From NCBI GenBank assembly GCA_014382245.1, contig JACNKC010000115.1, forward strand, positions 1 through 64,000: a stretch of 64,000 nt of DNA. Reading direction: 5' to 3'. Made by a program: the position numbers and the translations under genes. Source of the stretch: Pseudomonadota bacterium (lineage in GTDB: Bacteria > Desulfobacterota > Binatia > UBA1149). Below the pieces are notes generated by a model. That model did not search any database and was not told the DNA's origin. It saw only the letters and a list, made by a program, of their open reading frames with translations. Shown in pieces: positions 18,086 through 26,509 of this stretch; the stretch's first letter is position 1; the number at the start of each line of letters is the position of its first letter.

Positions 18086-18100
18086 TGCCCCCCGGGGGCA
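18086..18100. promoter_or_regulatory. GC-rich palindrome upstream of the coiled-coil gene
   Basis: TGCCCCC-C-GGGGGCA is a perfect dyad with 7-base arms, about 100 bases before the ATG at 18204. A TAGTAT box follows 5 bases later and could serve as a -10 element. There is no T tail, so an operator is more likely than a terminator. Function inferred only. Confidence 0.4.
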
Positions 18101-18203
18101 TTCGATAGTATCCTTGACTGATGGACCCGTGCTGTTGACGGGTGTCGGCTGGTCGAGGGACCGGTAGTGGTTGTGAGTGGAGAGATGAGGAGGCGGCAGG
18201 CTA

Positions 18204-19187
18204 ATGGCCGATTACGGCACCGGTTCTACGAGTTTTATGAAATCAGTTACGAGTTTCCTGGACGCACTGCGAAGCTTTGAGCGGGAAGCCGCCATGCTCG
18301 TGGGCAAGGCAGCTGGGGGTAAGCGGGGGCTGAATATCCCCGACCTGAATATTCCCGGGCTGAATCTGCCGGGCATGGGCCTCCTGGGCGCGGGTGTATC
18401 CACGGCGGCCGTGGCCAGCCTGAGGAGCTTGCTGTCGGGTAGCGCCGAGGGGAGAGCGAAGGCTTCGGCTGGGGGCCTGGGCCGCGCGGGCCTGCTGGCC
18501 CTGCTGGGACTGGCTGACCGTGATTCGCTGGAGGAGCTGAGCCGGGAGCTCGGTGACCTGGGCGGGCAGGTCAGCGAACTCAGGGAGCGCGAGCTTGCCA
18601 CTGTCGGTATTCTCGGCCAGCTCAGGGCGCGCACGGCTCGGTTTGAGTCGGCGGTTGACGGCCTGGCGAGGGTGCAGGGAAGAAGCTGTGCCGTGCAGGA
18701 TCGCAGGCAGAAAGACAGCGACGGCTTTCGTGAACTCGTGCAGTCGCGTGATGACCACGTCACCCGTCTTCTGCGCGACACCAGTGCCCAGCGTGCGCGA
18801 CTCGAACAACTCGACGCGCGCGTGGAGAGGCTGTCTACGGTCAGCCAGGCCGCCGGCGAGACGGTCACCGAAGACGGGCAGATGGCCGATCGCGTGGATG
18901 AAATCGATTCACGGCTTGGCGATTTTCGCAAGATACAAAGCAACGGGGCGCATCGTGTGGCCGAGAGCCTGGACCTCGTACGCGAGCGGCTCAGTCGGCT
19001 GGAGGCGAGAACCGCCGAGGTGTCTCGCGAGGCGCGCATCAAGACCGGTCGCCTGGACGCGCTGGCCAGGCACGTCGCGGTGGTGGACGGCCGATTAGCC
19101 AGCGCCATCGGCAAGCAGGCAGACACGCCGAGGCCGCTGCGGCGGACTGAGCCGGCCAGCATAATGGTAGGAGAAAGGACACTGTGA
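18204..19187 (+). CDS. coiled-coil protein with NIPxLNIPG-type repeats, function unknown
   Basis: The 327-residue protein has no signal peptide. Residues about 12-38 are helical. Residues about 42-60 hold a short repeat, LNIPDLNIPGLNLPGMGL, of unusual hydrophobic beta or turn type. Residues about 100-310 are strongly heptad-like, rich in Leu/Glu/Arg/Asp and low in Gly/Pro, pointing to a long coiled coil. A clear ribosome binding site (GAGGAGG) precedes the ATG. The stop overlaps the GTG of the next lipoprotein gene, so the two are translationally coupled. The protein could be a scaffold or granule/surface-associated factor. No family recognised. Confidence 0.75.
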   Translation: MADYGTGSTSFMKSVTSFLDALRSFEREAAMLVGKAAGGKRGLNIPDLNIPGLNLPGMGLLGAGVSTAAVASLRSLLSGSAEGRAKASAGGLGRAGLLALLGLADRDSLEELSRELGDLGGQVSELRERELATVGILGQLRARTARFESAVDGLARVQGRSCAVQDRRQKDSDGFRELVQSRDDHVTRLLRDTSAQRARLEQLDARVERLSTVSQAAGETVTEDGQMADRVDEIDSRLGDFRKIQSNGAHRVAESLDLVRERLSRLEARTAEVSREARIKTGRLDALARHVAVVDGRLASAIGKQADTPRPLRRTEPASIMVGERTL

Positions 19188-19720
19188 CGAGCCCAGTAAC
19201 GGGGGCGCTTGTCGCTGCCCTTCTTGTAGCGCTGTTGCTGCCCGGTTGTTTCAGTGACGAGCCGGTTGAAATGAAAATGCAGCCCGCCGTCGAGAAGCGT
19301 GAGGGAATGGCTTATTACGTGGGTGGCCCCACCTTTCTGCCCGACCGCTACGGACGGCTCAGGATAGCCCGCTTCAACGGTCCGGTACTCGACCCGGTGA
19401 ACCGTGGCCTGATGATTGGCGTTGAACGGCGCGATGACGACAGCTTCGAGTATCGCACCTGGATAGACGGCAGGATGGTCGCGCGCTCTTCGGGCTTTTT
19501 CGACGAAGGCGGGTTCATGTGGTTTACGGAGAGGGAACAGTTCAGCCCCGAAGGCATTCGCCTGAACAAGCAGGTGTTGACCTACGACGACGAACAGCAG
19601 GTCATGCACAGTCACGCGGAACACTTCGACGGAGAAGGCGCCGTCATTACTACCCTGGACCTGGACATTCCCTACACGCCCGAGCCGGACGACCTCGACG
19701 ACGGTAGCTCCGAAGAATAA
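19184..19720 (+). CDS. lipoprotein resembling the CpcT/CpeT fold, function unknown
   Basis: The 178-residue product starts at GTG with AGGAGAAAGG upstream, overlapping the previous stop. A lipoprotein signal is clear: a hydrophobic core then LLPGCFSD, so Cys22 would be lipidated. The mature part alternates charged and aromatic strands (RNQVLTYDDEQQVMHSHAEHF type), suggesting a beta-barrel or lipocalin-like fold. I considered CpcT/CpeT-like but cannot confirm it. The tail is very acidic. It probably works with the coupled coiled-coil protein at the envelope, which is odd because that partner lacks an export signal. Confidence 0.7.
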   Translation: MTSPVTGALVAALLVALLLPGCFSDEPVEMKMQPAVEKREGMAYYVGGPTFLPDRYGRLRIARFNGPVLDPVNRGLMIGVERRDDDSFEYRTWIDGRMVARSSGFFDEGGFMWFTEREQFSPEGIRLNKQVLTYDDEQQVMHSHAEHFDGEGAVITTLDLDIPYTPEPDDLDDGSSEE

Positions 19721-19741
19721 GCCCGAAGGGCGACTGTTGCC

Positions 19742-20542
19742 GTGCGCGTAGTACCCGTCCCCCAGCTCTTCGATAATTATGCCTACCTCGTCATAGACGA
19801 GCGGAGCTCTGAGGCTGGCGTTGTTGATGTTTCCGATGCGGGGCCGGTTGCCGAGGCGGCCGAGCGCGAGGGCGTGACCCTGGTCGCCGTAATGTCGACC
19901 CATCATCACCCCGACCACGTGGGCGGAAACATGGACCTGCTGGCAATGCAGCCCGAGGGCGCCATGCGGGTGTTTGGCTATGCCGGCGATGCCGAACGTA
20001 TTCCCGGAATCACCGACCCGCTCGACGACGGCCAGGACTTTGAGATGTGCAGAGCAGGTGGCTCGTCCGCAGTACGTGGCAAAGCTATTTTTATTCCTGC
20101 CCACACCCGTGGCCACATAGCCTACTGGTTTGCCGACGAATCGGCGGTGTTTACCGGCGATACCTTGTTCGCGGCCGGCTGCGGCAGGCTGTTCGAGGGA
20201 GACGCTGCGCAGATGAAAGCATCGCTTGAAAAACTCGCGAGCCTTCCTGACGATACCAGGGTCTACTTTGGCCACGAGTACACCCAGTCGAACCTGGCGT
20301 TCGCCCTGACTCTCGAGCCCGGCAACGAGCAACTGGTGAAGAAAGCCCGCGACGTCGAGTCGCTGCGGGCCCAGGACCTGCCTACCGTCCCGAGCACGAT
20401 AGCGGAGGAGAAACTCACCAACCCCTTCCTCAGGTCGGACAGCGAAGAGCTGCGCGCGTCGGTCACGGCACTGTCTGGGGAATCGCCGGTTGACGACGTC
20501 GCCGTCTTCGCTGCCACGCGCAGGCTCAAGGATAATTTCTAG
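19742..20542 (+). CDS. gloB: hydroxyacylglutathione hydrolase (glyoxalase II)
   Basis: The 266-residue metallo-beta-lactamase-fold enzyme splits S-lactoylglutathione to lactate and glutathione in methylglyoxal detoxification. The metal motif THHHPDHVGG is present, with further ligands in HTRGHIAYW, FTGDTLFAAGCGRLFEG and FGHEYTQSNL. The C-terminal helical substrate-binding domain ends in the family's typical TNPFLR stretch. It starts with GTG 22 bases after the lipoprotein gene, so it may share its transcript. Together with gshA in this window it supports a glutathione-using organism. Confidence 0.93.
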   Translation: MRVVPVPQLFDNYAYLVIDERSSEAGVVDVSDAGPVAEAAEREGVTLVAVMSTHHHPDHVGGNMDLLAMQPEGAMRVFGYAGDAERIPGITDPLDDGQDFEMCRAGGSSAVRGKAIFIPAHTRGHIAYWFADESAVFTGDTLFAAGCGRLFEGDAAQMKASLEKLASLPDDTRVYFGHEYTQSNLAFALTLEPGNEQLVKKARDVESLRAQDLPTVPSTIAEEKLTNPFLRSDSEELRASVTALSGESPVDDVAVFAATRRLKDNF

Positions 20543-20549
20543 GCCGCTG

Positions 20550-21956
20550 CTACGGACGCTTGGCCGCCGCCGGGTTTGCCGCGGGCGGTAAAGGTTCCAG
20601 TGGCCGGTACACCTGCAGGGGCCGCTTGGCGTGAGGAAAAATGCTTACACTTTGCCGGCTGTAGCGGCTCCCCGCCCAGGCGTCAAAGTCGCGGCGCAAC
20701 GGCCCGTGCCAGCGTCGCCCTATTACCATCAGTCGCGGAGGGTCCTTGTCGAGATCGGCCAGCAGGGCGTCCATTCCTCCTGACTCTGCAGCGGCAAAAG
20801 CGTCGACCCCGAACCACATGTAAGGCCACTTCCAGCCGTTGCGGCGATCGAGGTGGAGCAGCAGCTCGGGTACGCCCACGGCGATAACGCGTGCTCCCGG
20901 GGGCAACTGGCCAGCCAGTCGTTGGAATCTGGCCTGCTGCGTGGCCAGGTCAAGCGGGGGCAACAGGCGATCGCGGCTGGGGGTCATGGCCAGCACGAGG
21001 GCGAGCAGGGGCACTGCAAACCGCAAGTGGGCAATGGCTCGGTGGGAGAACAATCGCGGCAGGCCCGCGCCGAGCAGTGCCGCCATCCCTGGAACGAGCA
21101 GAAGCGTGTCCGGCCAGGCCTGGAAGCTCACCAACGTCATGCCCAGGTAGGCGGCGGTGGCCACTGCCAGTCCCGACACGGAGTGGTCGCGACGGGCCAC
21201 AAACAGCCCCAGCAAAGCGGGCACGAGCAACAACATTTCCGGCCCGTTCCATGTGTTCAGCTGGCGCAGTACCCTGGCGACGCTGCCGGAGGGTGCGCGG
21301 GCGTGAAAGGCTATGTAGTCAAAGTTGAACGTCACCGCCTGTGAAAAGAAATCAGTCAGCGCGCCGTGATGCCACAACCAGGCCAGCAACAGCGCCACCG
21401 GCGCAGCCGTGCCAGCCAGCAAGCGCAGGAGCGACGACGGCGTGCGCCGGAGTTCGAAGGCAGCACCCAGCAGGAAACAGAGGCCCGGTTGCCAGCACAA
21501 GGTGGCAGCGCCGGCGGCTATACCCGCAACGATCGGGCGACCGCTGCGGGCCGTGAGCAGCGCGGCCAGGCCCAGGGCAACGGTCAGCACCTTGGGCCTT
21601 GCCCCTTCCGCCGCGGCGACTACCCACTGGTCGGCCGACAGCATGAACAGGGCCGACGACAGTGCCACCAGTAGCGCTCGCCGCCCGCCCATTAGAGCAA
21701 AGAGCAGGGCCGGGGCCGCCGCCGCGAACAGCAGGAACAGCAGGTGCACCCCGGCCACCGGCCGGGCGCCCACGGCGCTTGCTGCCAGCGCTCCGGTGGA
21801 CCCGAGCAGGGCGGCCAACGGTGTCTTGTGAAGAAAAATATCCCTGTAGGGTATAAGTCCGCGCGAAACCTCTACCGACATGTAATCCCAGGTCGCGGGG
21901 TCCAGGCCCAGTGGACGCGAGAGGGGGTCAAAGCTGAACAGGAAAAGCAGTGACAA
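20550..21956 (-). CDS. polytopic GT-C/PMT-like membrane glycosyltransferase, start uncertain
   Basis: The track gives 468 residues from a TTG at 21956, but the frame stays open upstream to about 22049 with no ATG or GTG, and the TTG start cuts into the first hydrophobic segment. A CTG near 22028 or the TTG are candidates. About ten membrane segments follow a short loop with LGLDPATWDYMSVEVSRGLIPYRDIFLHKTPL. This resembles the first periplasmic loop of dolichyl-phosphate-mannose-type GT-C enzymes, with an acidic Asp. The C-terminal 120 residues are soluble. It likely transfers a sugar from a lipid carrier outside the membrane; the acceptor is unknown. It is convergent with gloB and divergent from coaE. 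Confidence 0.72.
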   Translation of the reverse strand: MSLLFLFSFDPLSRPLGLDPATWDYMSVEVSRGLIPYRDIFLHKTPLAALLGSTGALAASAVGARPVAGVHLLFLLFAAAAPALLFALMGGRRALLVALSSALFMLSADQWVVAAAEGARPKVLTVALGLAALLTARSGRPIVAGIAAGAATLCWQPGLCFLLGAAFELRRTPSSLLRLLAGTAAPVALLLAWLWHHGALTDFFSQAVTFNFDYIAFHARAPSGSVARVLRQLNTWNGPEMLLLVPALLGLFVARRDHSVSGLAVATAAYLGMTLVSFQAWPDTLLLVPGMAALLGAGLPRLFSHRAIAHLRFAVPLLALVLAMTPSRDRLLPPLDLATQQARFQRLAGQLPPGARVIAVGVPELLLHLDRRNGWKWPYMWFGVDAFAAAESGGMDALLADLDKDPPRLMVIGRRWHGPLRRDFDAWAGSRYSRQSVSIFPHAKRPLQVYRPLEPLPPAANPAAAKRP

Positions 21957-22040
21957 CAGGAATACGAGTGCAGTCGCAGCCGCGTCGCCGGGCCCGGGGA
22001 AGCGAGTATCCTGTGGTGGCTTGTCCAGTGCGTCTCTATG

Positions 22041-22066
22041 GGCGCGGGGTCATTGGCCCCCGCGCC
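22041..22066. promoter_or_regulatory. perfect 9-bp GC-rich hairpin between divergent genes
   Basis: GGCGCGGGG and CCCCGCGCC form perfect arms around an 8-base loop in the region between the membrane glycosyltransferase and coaE. A T run does not follow, so an RNA leader structure or protein site is more likely than a terminator. Position shared by both 5' regions. Confidence 0.45.
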
Positions 22067-22104
22067 GCTCTTCTGTTTATCCTGCGCAGCCTTAGAATAA
22101 AGCC

Positions 22105-22719
22105 ATGAGTAGAATGATAGGTCTCACGGGGGGCATAGGCTCCGGAAAATCCACGGCGGCCGCCATAATGGCGTCGCTCGGTGGAGTGGTTATCGACGCC
22201 GACCGTATCGCCCACGAGATTTATCTCCCCGGTACCGACGGGCACGCGGCGGTGCTCGGGCTGTTCGGCAATGCCGTGTTGGCTCCTGACGGAAGTATAG
22301 ACCGGCAGTTGCTCGGGCAAGTGGTCTTCAACGACCGCGGTAAGCTCAACCAGCTCAACGGGCTCATTCATCCACTGGTGCGAAGCGAGGTTGCGGGGCG
22401 CATGGCCGATGCCCACCGCGACCACCCGCAAAGCGTGGTCGTGGTTGAGGCCGCGTTGATGACCGAGACCGGCTGGACCGGCGGTGAGGGCGAACTGTGG
22501 GCCGTGCTCACCGACCCCGAACTGGTGGTGGGCAGGTTGGTGTCGGGGCGGGGCATGACGGTAGACGAAGTGAAGCTGCGGGTCGCCGCGCAGACCGACA
22601 ACGCGGCGCGCCGCGCGGTGGCCGACCGGGTGATCGAGAACAACGGTACCGTGGACGAACTCGAACGCGCCGTCGAGGTCGCTTGGTTGGAGTTCACCGG
22701 CGAAGGTTCGGCTGCTTGA
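22105..22719 (+). CDS. coaE: dephospho-CoA kinase
   Basis: The 204-residue P-loop kinase phosphorylates the 3'-OH of dephospho-CoA, the last step of coenzyme A synthesis. The N-terminus carries the P-loop GLTGGIGSGKST. The VIDADRIAHEIY segment, LNGLIHPLVR and VVVVEAALMTETG match CoaE. The C-terminal lid helix with ADRVIENNGTVDEL is typical. Its stop overlaps the TTG start of the acyl-CoA synthetase gene downstream, so CoA supply and CoA use are coupled. The start ATG is supported by the conserved first strand directly after it. Confidence 0.94.
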   Translation: MSRMIGLTGGIGSGKSTAAAIMASLGGVVIDADRIAHEIYLPGTDGHAAVLGLFGNAVLAPDGSIDRQLLGQVVFNDRGKLNQLNGLIHPLVRSEVAGRMADAHRDHPQSVVVVEAALMTETGWTGGEGELWAVLTDPELVVGRLVSGRGMTVDEVKLRVAAQTDNAARRAVADRVIENNGTVDELERAVEVAWLEFTGEGSAA

Positions 22720-24302
22720 ACCTGGCCGATCGTATCGAGCAGGCCGCCCGGCGCTGGGCCGACGATATCGTACTGCTCACTGTCAGCTCGGATCCTGATG
22801 ATCCCGGGGGCGGTCCTGTAACGGGGCAGACCACCTGGAAAGAACTTTACTCGATGGTATTGGGGCTGTGTTCGGGTTTCGCTGATGGGGGCTTGCGCCG
22901 CGGCGACCGGCTTGCGGTGCTCATGCACAACAGTTGCGAGATGGTGGCCAGCGAGTGGGCCTGCCTCGTCGCCGGGTTCGTGTGGGTGAGCTTCAACACG
23001 CGCAGCTCGGCGGTCGAGCTCACCCGGCTGTTGGCCGATTGCAGTCCCGGCGTGCTGCTGGTGTCCAACGAGTGCGCGGGGCTGGTGGGGTCGGTTCAGA
23101 TTCCCGAGGGTTGCCGGCTGGTATTCGTGGGGAGCGAGGAATGGTTGCAACTGCTGGCTGCTCCGATGGGCAAAAAGGGATGGGAACAGGAGGGCTGGGC
23201 CGCGCCCGCTGAAGACGATCCTGTAAGGATACGCTACACCTCGGGGACCTCGGGCAAACCGCGCGGGGCCGTACAGCCGCTGCGTTGTTACGACGCGTCG
23301 GTTGAGGCGGTGACCGAGGTGTTGGGCGACCCGGGCCGTGACGAGGTGTTGTTGCAGGTGGCGCCGATGACCCACGCCGCTGGCGCGATGCTGTTGCCCT
23401 GCTTGCTCGGCGGTGGGCGGGCGGTGTTACTCGATCGTTTTGATGCCCGCTGCTTCGGGCCCCTGGTGCGCGTGCACGCCGTGACCTCGGTTTTCCTCGT
23501 GCCGACCATGCTCGCACGGGTTCTTGACCGCGACGCCGCTGCCTCCGACCTCGCTTCGCTGCGTAGGATCATCTATGGCGGCGCGCCCATGCCCGTGCAT
23601 CGGCTGCTGCAGGGCCTCGAATTGCTTGGCCAGGTGTTCATACAGATCTACGGTCTCACCGAGTGCACTTGGCCGGTAACAACGCTGCTCCGGTCCGAGC
23701 ACCCCTTGTCGGGAAGCCTGGACGAACGCAGCAGCAGGTTGAGATCCTGCGGCCGGCCGGCGCGACGGGTCGAAGTGCGGGTAGTCGACGAGTCGGGGCG
23801 GGATGTAGTGGGCGCGTTGCCGGGCGAAGTGCTGCTGCGCGGCCCCAACACGATGAGTGGCTACTGGCAGGCTGGCAGAAAGTCGACGGCCCGGGCTTCG
23901 GCTGACGAGGGCGACTCCCGCGGGCTCGACGAGCAGGGCTGGATGCATACCGGTGACCTCGGGTTTTTTGACGACGAAGGTTTTCTGACAGTGCTCGACC
24001 GGCTCGATGACACCATCATCACCGGTGGCTTCAACGTCTATCCGCGCGAGGTGGAGGACGCCTTGTCCAGCCATCCCGCGGTACTGGAGTCAGCCGTGGT
24101 CGGCCGCGATGACCCCGAGTGGGGCCGATCGGTGCACGCGGTGGTCGTGTGCAGGCCCGGCACCCAGGTCGACGAGCAGGAACTCAAGCAGCACTGCGCG
24201 GCGCTGTTGTCAGCTTACAAGAAGCCGCGCACGGTGGAGTTTGCCGACTTCCTGCCCCGCAATCCGTCGGGGAAAACGCTCAGGCGCGTGTTGCGGAGCT
24301 GA
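22716..24302 (+). CDS. acyl-CoA synthetase (ANL superfamily, AMP-binding)
   Basis: The protein has 528 residues from the TTG at 22716, chosen because it overlaps the coaE stop and begins the conserved N-terminus (LADRIEQAARRWADD); the track start lies inside coaE out of frame. Core ANL motifs are YTSGTSGKPRGAV (P-loop), IYGGAPMPVH, IYGLTECTWP, the WMHTGDLGFFDDEGF hinge and GFNVYPREVED, with the catalytic Lys in FLPRNPSGKTLRRVL. The enzyme makes acyl-AMP then acyl-CoA from a carboxylic acid; the acid cannot be told, since the specificity pocket is not readable by eye. Its 3' end overlaps ddl by 23 bases, tail to tail. Confidence 0.92.
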   Translation: MNLADRIEQAARRWADDIVLLTVSSDPDDPGGGPVTGQTTWKELYSMVLGLCSGFADGGLRRGDRLAVLMHNSCEMVASEWACLVAGFVWVSFNTRSSAVELTRLLADCSPGVLLVSNECAGLVGSVQIPEGCRLVFVGSEEWLQLLAAPMGKKGWEQEGWAAPAEDDPVRIRYTSGTSGKPRGAVQPLRCYDASVEAVTEVLGDPGRDEVLLQVAPMTHAAGAMLLPCLLGGGRAVLLDRFDARCFGPLVRVHAVTSVFLVPTMLARVLDRDAAASDLASLRRIIYGGAPMPVHRLLQGLELLGQVFIQIYGLTECTWPVTTLLRSEHPLSGSLDERSSRLRSCGRPARRVEVRVVDESGRDVVGALPGEVLLRGPNTMSGYWQAGRKSTARASADEGDSRGLDEQGWMHTGDLGFFDDEGFLTVLDRLDDTIITGGFNVYPREVEDALSSHPAVLESAVVGRDDPEWGRSVHAVVVCRPGTQVDEQELKQHCAALLSAYKKPRTVEFADFLPRNPSGKTLRRVLRS

Positions 24303-25383
24303 GCTCGGCGCGTTCAAGGGCGATTTTAAGCAAGCTGTCCACCAGCTCGGCCGATTGCATTCCGGCCTCGGCCCACAGGCGCGGGTACATGCTTATCGGC
24401 GTGAAACCGGGCATGGTGTTGACCTCGTTAAAGAGAACCCGCTGCGTGGATTTCTCAACAAAGAAGTCGGCGCGGCACAGGCCGTGGCAACCGGCGGCCC
24501 TCCAGAAACGGCGAGCTATGTCTTCCATCTCGGCGAGGGTGTCGTCTTCGAGATCGGCCGGCACCAGCAAGGCGGTGTCGCTGCTGCCGCTGTACTTCTG
24601 CTCGAAGTCGTAGAAGCCGCCAGGCGAAACGATCTCTCCGGGCGGCGAGATCGCCACCTGTGACCAGTCGCCGAGCATCGCCAGCTCTACCTCCCTGGCA
24701 TCGGTGCCCTGTTCGACGATGACCCGCTGGTCCCAGCGCCTGGCTTCGTTGAGCGCCACCTGCAGGTCTTCGCCCGAGGCAACCCTGCTGATACCTACCG
24801 AGGAGCCAAGGTTGGCCGGCTTGACGAAGCAGGGGTAGCCGAAGGCCTTGTCCAGCCGCGCGGCTGTCTCGTCGGCGTCGAGGCCCGAAGCGTCGAAGAA
24901 CTCGACCTGGGCTATTCCGGCGGCGGCGGCCAGCTGCTTGGTCAGCAGTTTGTCCATGCACAGGGCCGAGGCCGCACAGCCGGAGCCCACGTAGGGCAGG
25001 TGGTTGCAGTCGAGCAAGCCCTGCAGGCTGCCGTCTTCACCACCGGGCCCATGCAGGACCGGAAACACCAGGTCGGGCCTGGCTGCGTCCACGCTTGAGC
25101 CGTCGTCGAGATACAGCAGCCTGCTGCGTGTGCCGTCCCAGGCCAGGCTCACCGCTCGCCCGGCCTGCTCGTCCACGTTTACCAGCTCGGTGGCTGCTCT
25201 TTCGAGCAAGTCGTCAAAATCGCCTGCCTTCCAGGCCCCCGAGCGGGTCACTCCCAGCACGGTGACCGCGTGGCCGGCGGCCAACAGGGATTCGCGCACC
25301 GCGCGGGCCGACCTCAGCGACACCGGGTGTTCGCCCGACGGCCCCCCGGCAAGGAGAAGTACGTTAAGCGAGTCGCCAGCCAT
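24280..25383 (-). CDS. ddl: D-alanine--D-alanine ligase
   Basis: The protein has 367 residues from ATG 25383 (MAGDSLNVLLLAGGPSGEH); a 12-residue longer start is possible. It makes D-Ala-D-Ala for peptidoglycan. ATP-grasp motifs visible are FPVLHGPGGEDGSLQGLL, PYVGSGCAASALCMDK, PCFVKPANLGSSVGISRV, ILRRDFF-type ADFFVEKSTQRVLFNEVNTMPGFTPISMYP, all matching Ddl. An insert in the ATP-grasp region is absent, so length is near normal. It is divergent from the LysR regulator across 205 bases. No mur or fts genes are nearby, unlike many genomes where ddl sits in the dcw cluster. Confidence 0.94.
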   Translation of the reverse strand: MAGDSLNVLLLAGGPSGEHPVSLRSARAVRESLLAAGHAVTVLGVTRSGAWKAGDFDDLLERAATELVNVDEQAGRAVSLAWDGTRSRLLYLDDGSSVDAARPDLVFPVLHGPGGEDGSLQGLLDCNHLPYVGSGCAASALCMDKLLTKQLAAAAGIAQVEFFDASGLDADETAARLDKAFGYPCFVKPANLGSSVGISRVASGEDLQVALNEARRWDQRVIVEQGTDAREVELAMLGDWSQVAISPPGEIVSPGGFYDFEQKYSGSSDTALLVPADLEDDTLAEMEDIARRFWRAAGCHGLCRADFFVEKSTQRVLFNEVNTMPGFTPISMYPRLWAEAGMQSAELVDSLLKIALERAELSSATRA

Positions 25384-25517
25384 GGCTAGACGCTTTAGCA
25401 CCGGGAAGCGGGCAGGCAAAAGTCGCCCGTCGGGGGGCGGCTTGATGCAAGTGCAGGTTATGCAGGAAAAATCCTGGACGAGTATAAGCTGAAGCGTGGG
25501 TTTGAGCCGCCATCAGG

Positions 25518-25529
25518 CTTATGCATAAG
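25518..25529. promoter_or_regulatory. perfect 12-bp palindrome between ddl and lysR
   Basis: CTTATGCATAAG is perfectly self-complementary and sits in the 205-base region between the divergent ddl and LysR genes. It is AT-rich against a GC-rich background, as expected of a protein-binding site or promoter core. Confidence 0.5.
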
Positions 25530-25534
25530 TAATC

Positions 25535-25566
25535 CAACAGTTCACCGCGCTGTTGATAACCAACAG
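25535..25566. promoter_or_regulatory. LysR-type operator candidate (three CAACAG/CTGTTG half sites)
   Basis: Half sites CAACAG at 25535, CTGTTG at 25550 and CAACAG at 25561 form two overlapping inverted repeats. The inner one, CTGTTG-ATAAC-CAACAG, contains the T-N11-A pattern of LysR-type boxes. It ends 22 bases before the LysR start codon, where autorepression would act. Confidence 0.6.
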
Positions 25567-25588
25567 TAATAGCCGGGGCGAGGCAGTC

Positions 25589-26485
25589 ATGCATATAGAG
25601 ACACTGAAGATTTTCTGTGACGTGGTGGAGAACCAGAGCTTCTCACTGGCCGCCACGCAGAATTACATAACCCAGTCGGCCGTAAGCCAGCAGGTACGAG
25701 GTCTCGAGGAGCGCTACGGTAAGCGCTTGCTCGACAGGAAGCGTGGCAGCGTCAGGCCCACGGCCGCCGGCGACATTCTCCATCGTGGCGCGCGCGAGTT
25801 GCTGCATACCTTCAACGAAATGGAGGCCCAGCTGCAGGGGCTGAGCAACGTGGTGACGGGCAGCATACGCGTGGGTACCGTTCACAGCGTTGGCCTGTAC
25901 GAACTTTCAGAACCGCTGAAGGCCTACTTCGCCGATTTTCCCATGGTCAACGTCTACCTTGAGTACGACCGTTCGAGCCACGTCTACGAGCAGGTACTGC
26001 GGGCCAACGTCGACCTGGGCATCGTTGCTTACCCCACGGCCCGTGCCCAGATCACCGTGCTCGATTTCAGGACCGACCAACTGGTGGTCGTCTGTATTCC
26101 CGAACACCCGCTGGCCGAGCGCGGCAAGGTTGCGCTGGCCGATCTCGAGGGTGAGAAGTTCGTTGGTTTCGAAAAGGGCATCCCCACCCGACTGGCTCTC
26201 GATCGACGTTTTGCGGAGCGTAACGTCGAGGTCCAGTACGTCGCCGAACTGGACAACATCGAAATGGTCAAGCGGCTGGTCGAGGTAGGTGCGGGCATTG
26301 CTATTATTCCCGAGAAGGCCTGCATCAACGAGGTCAACAACGGCAGCCTGGTTAAACTCGAGTTGACCGACCCGGGCATGACGCGGCCGATCGGCATAAT
26401 CCACCGCACGGGTAAGCACTTCAGCCCGGCGGCCGAGAAGTTCATCGAGTACATGCAGTCCGCGCCCAAGTCGGATACGGGCTGA
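25589..26485 (+). CDS. LysR-family transcriptional regulator
   Basis: The protein has 298 residues from ATG 25589, with GGGGCGAGG upstream; the track's earlier ATG at 25553 lies inside the operator-like palindrome. An N-terminal winged helix-turn-helix (FCDVVENQSFSLAATQNYITQSAVSQQVRGLE) is followed by a linker helix and the two-lobed ligand-binding domain (GSIRVGTVHSVGLYEL, VNVYLEYDRSS). The sequence looks closest to CysB/CbbR/MetR-like regulators, but the ligand is not readable. It is divergent from ddl, which it may regulate or simply neighbour. The adjacent palindromes suggest autoregulation. Confidence 0.92.
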   Translation: MHIETLKIFCDVVENQSFSLAATQNYITQSAVSQQVRGLEERYGKRLLDRKRGSVRPTAAGDILHRGARELLHTFNEMEAQLQGLSNVVTGSIRVGTVHSVGLYELSEPLKAYFADFPMVNVYLEYDRSSHVYEQVLRANVDLGIVAYPTARAQITVLDFRTDQLVVVCIPEHPLAERGKVALADLEGEKFVGFEKGIPTRLALDRRFAERNVEVQYVAELDNIEMVKRLVEVGAGIAIIPEKACINEVNNGSLVKLELTDPGMTRPIGIIHRTGKHFSPAAEKFIEYMQSAPKSDTG

Positions 26486-26509
26486 CACGGGCGGTGCCCG
26501 GCGGTCCGT

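Noticed and set aside
18212-20332. 706-residue minus-strand ORF
   Set aside because: It lies antisense to three genes with clear starts, ribosome sites and overlaps, one of which is gloB. Its sequence is low-complexity Ser/Arg-rich, typical of a GC-rich antisense frame.
22368-23375. 335-residue minus-strand ORF
   Set aside because: It is antisense to coaE and the acyl-CoA synthetase, which carry clear enzyme motifs.
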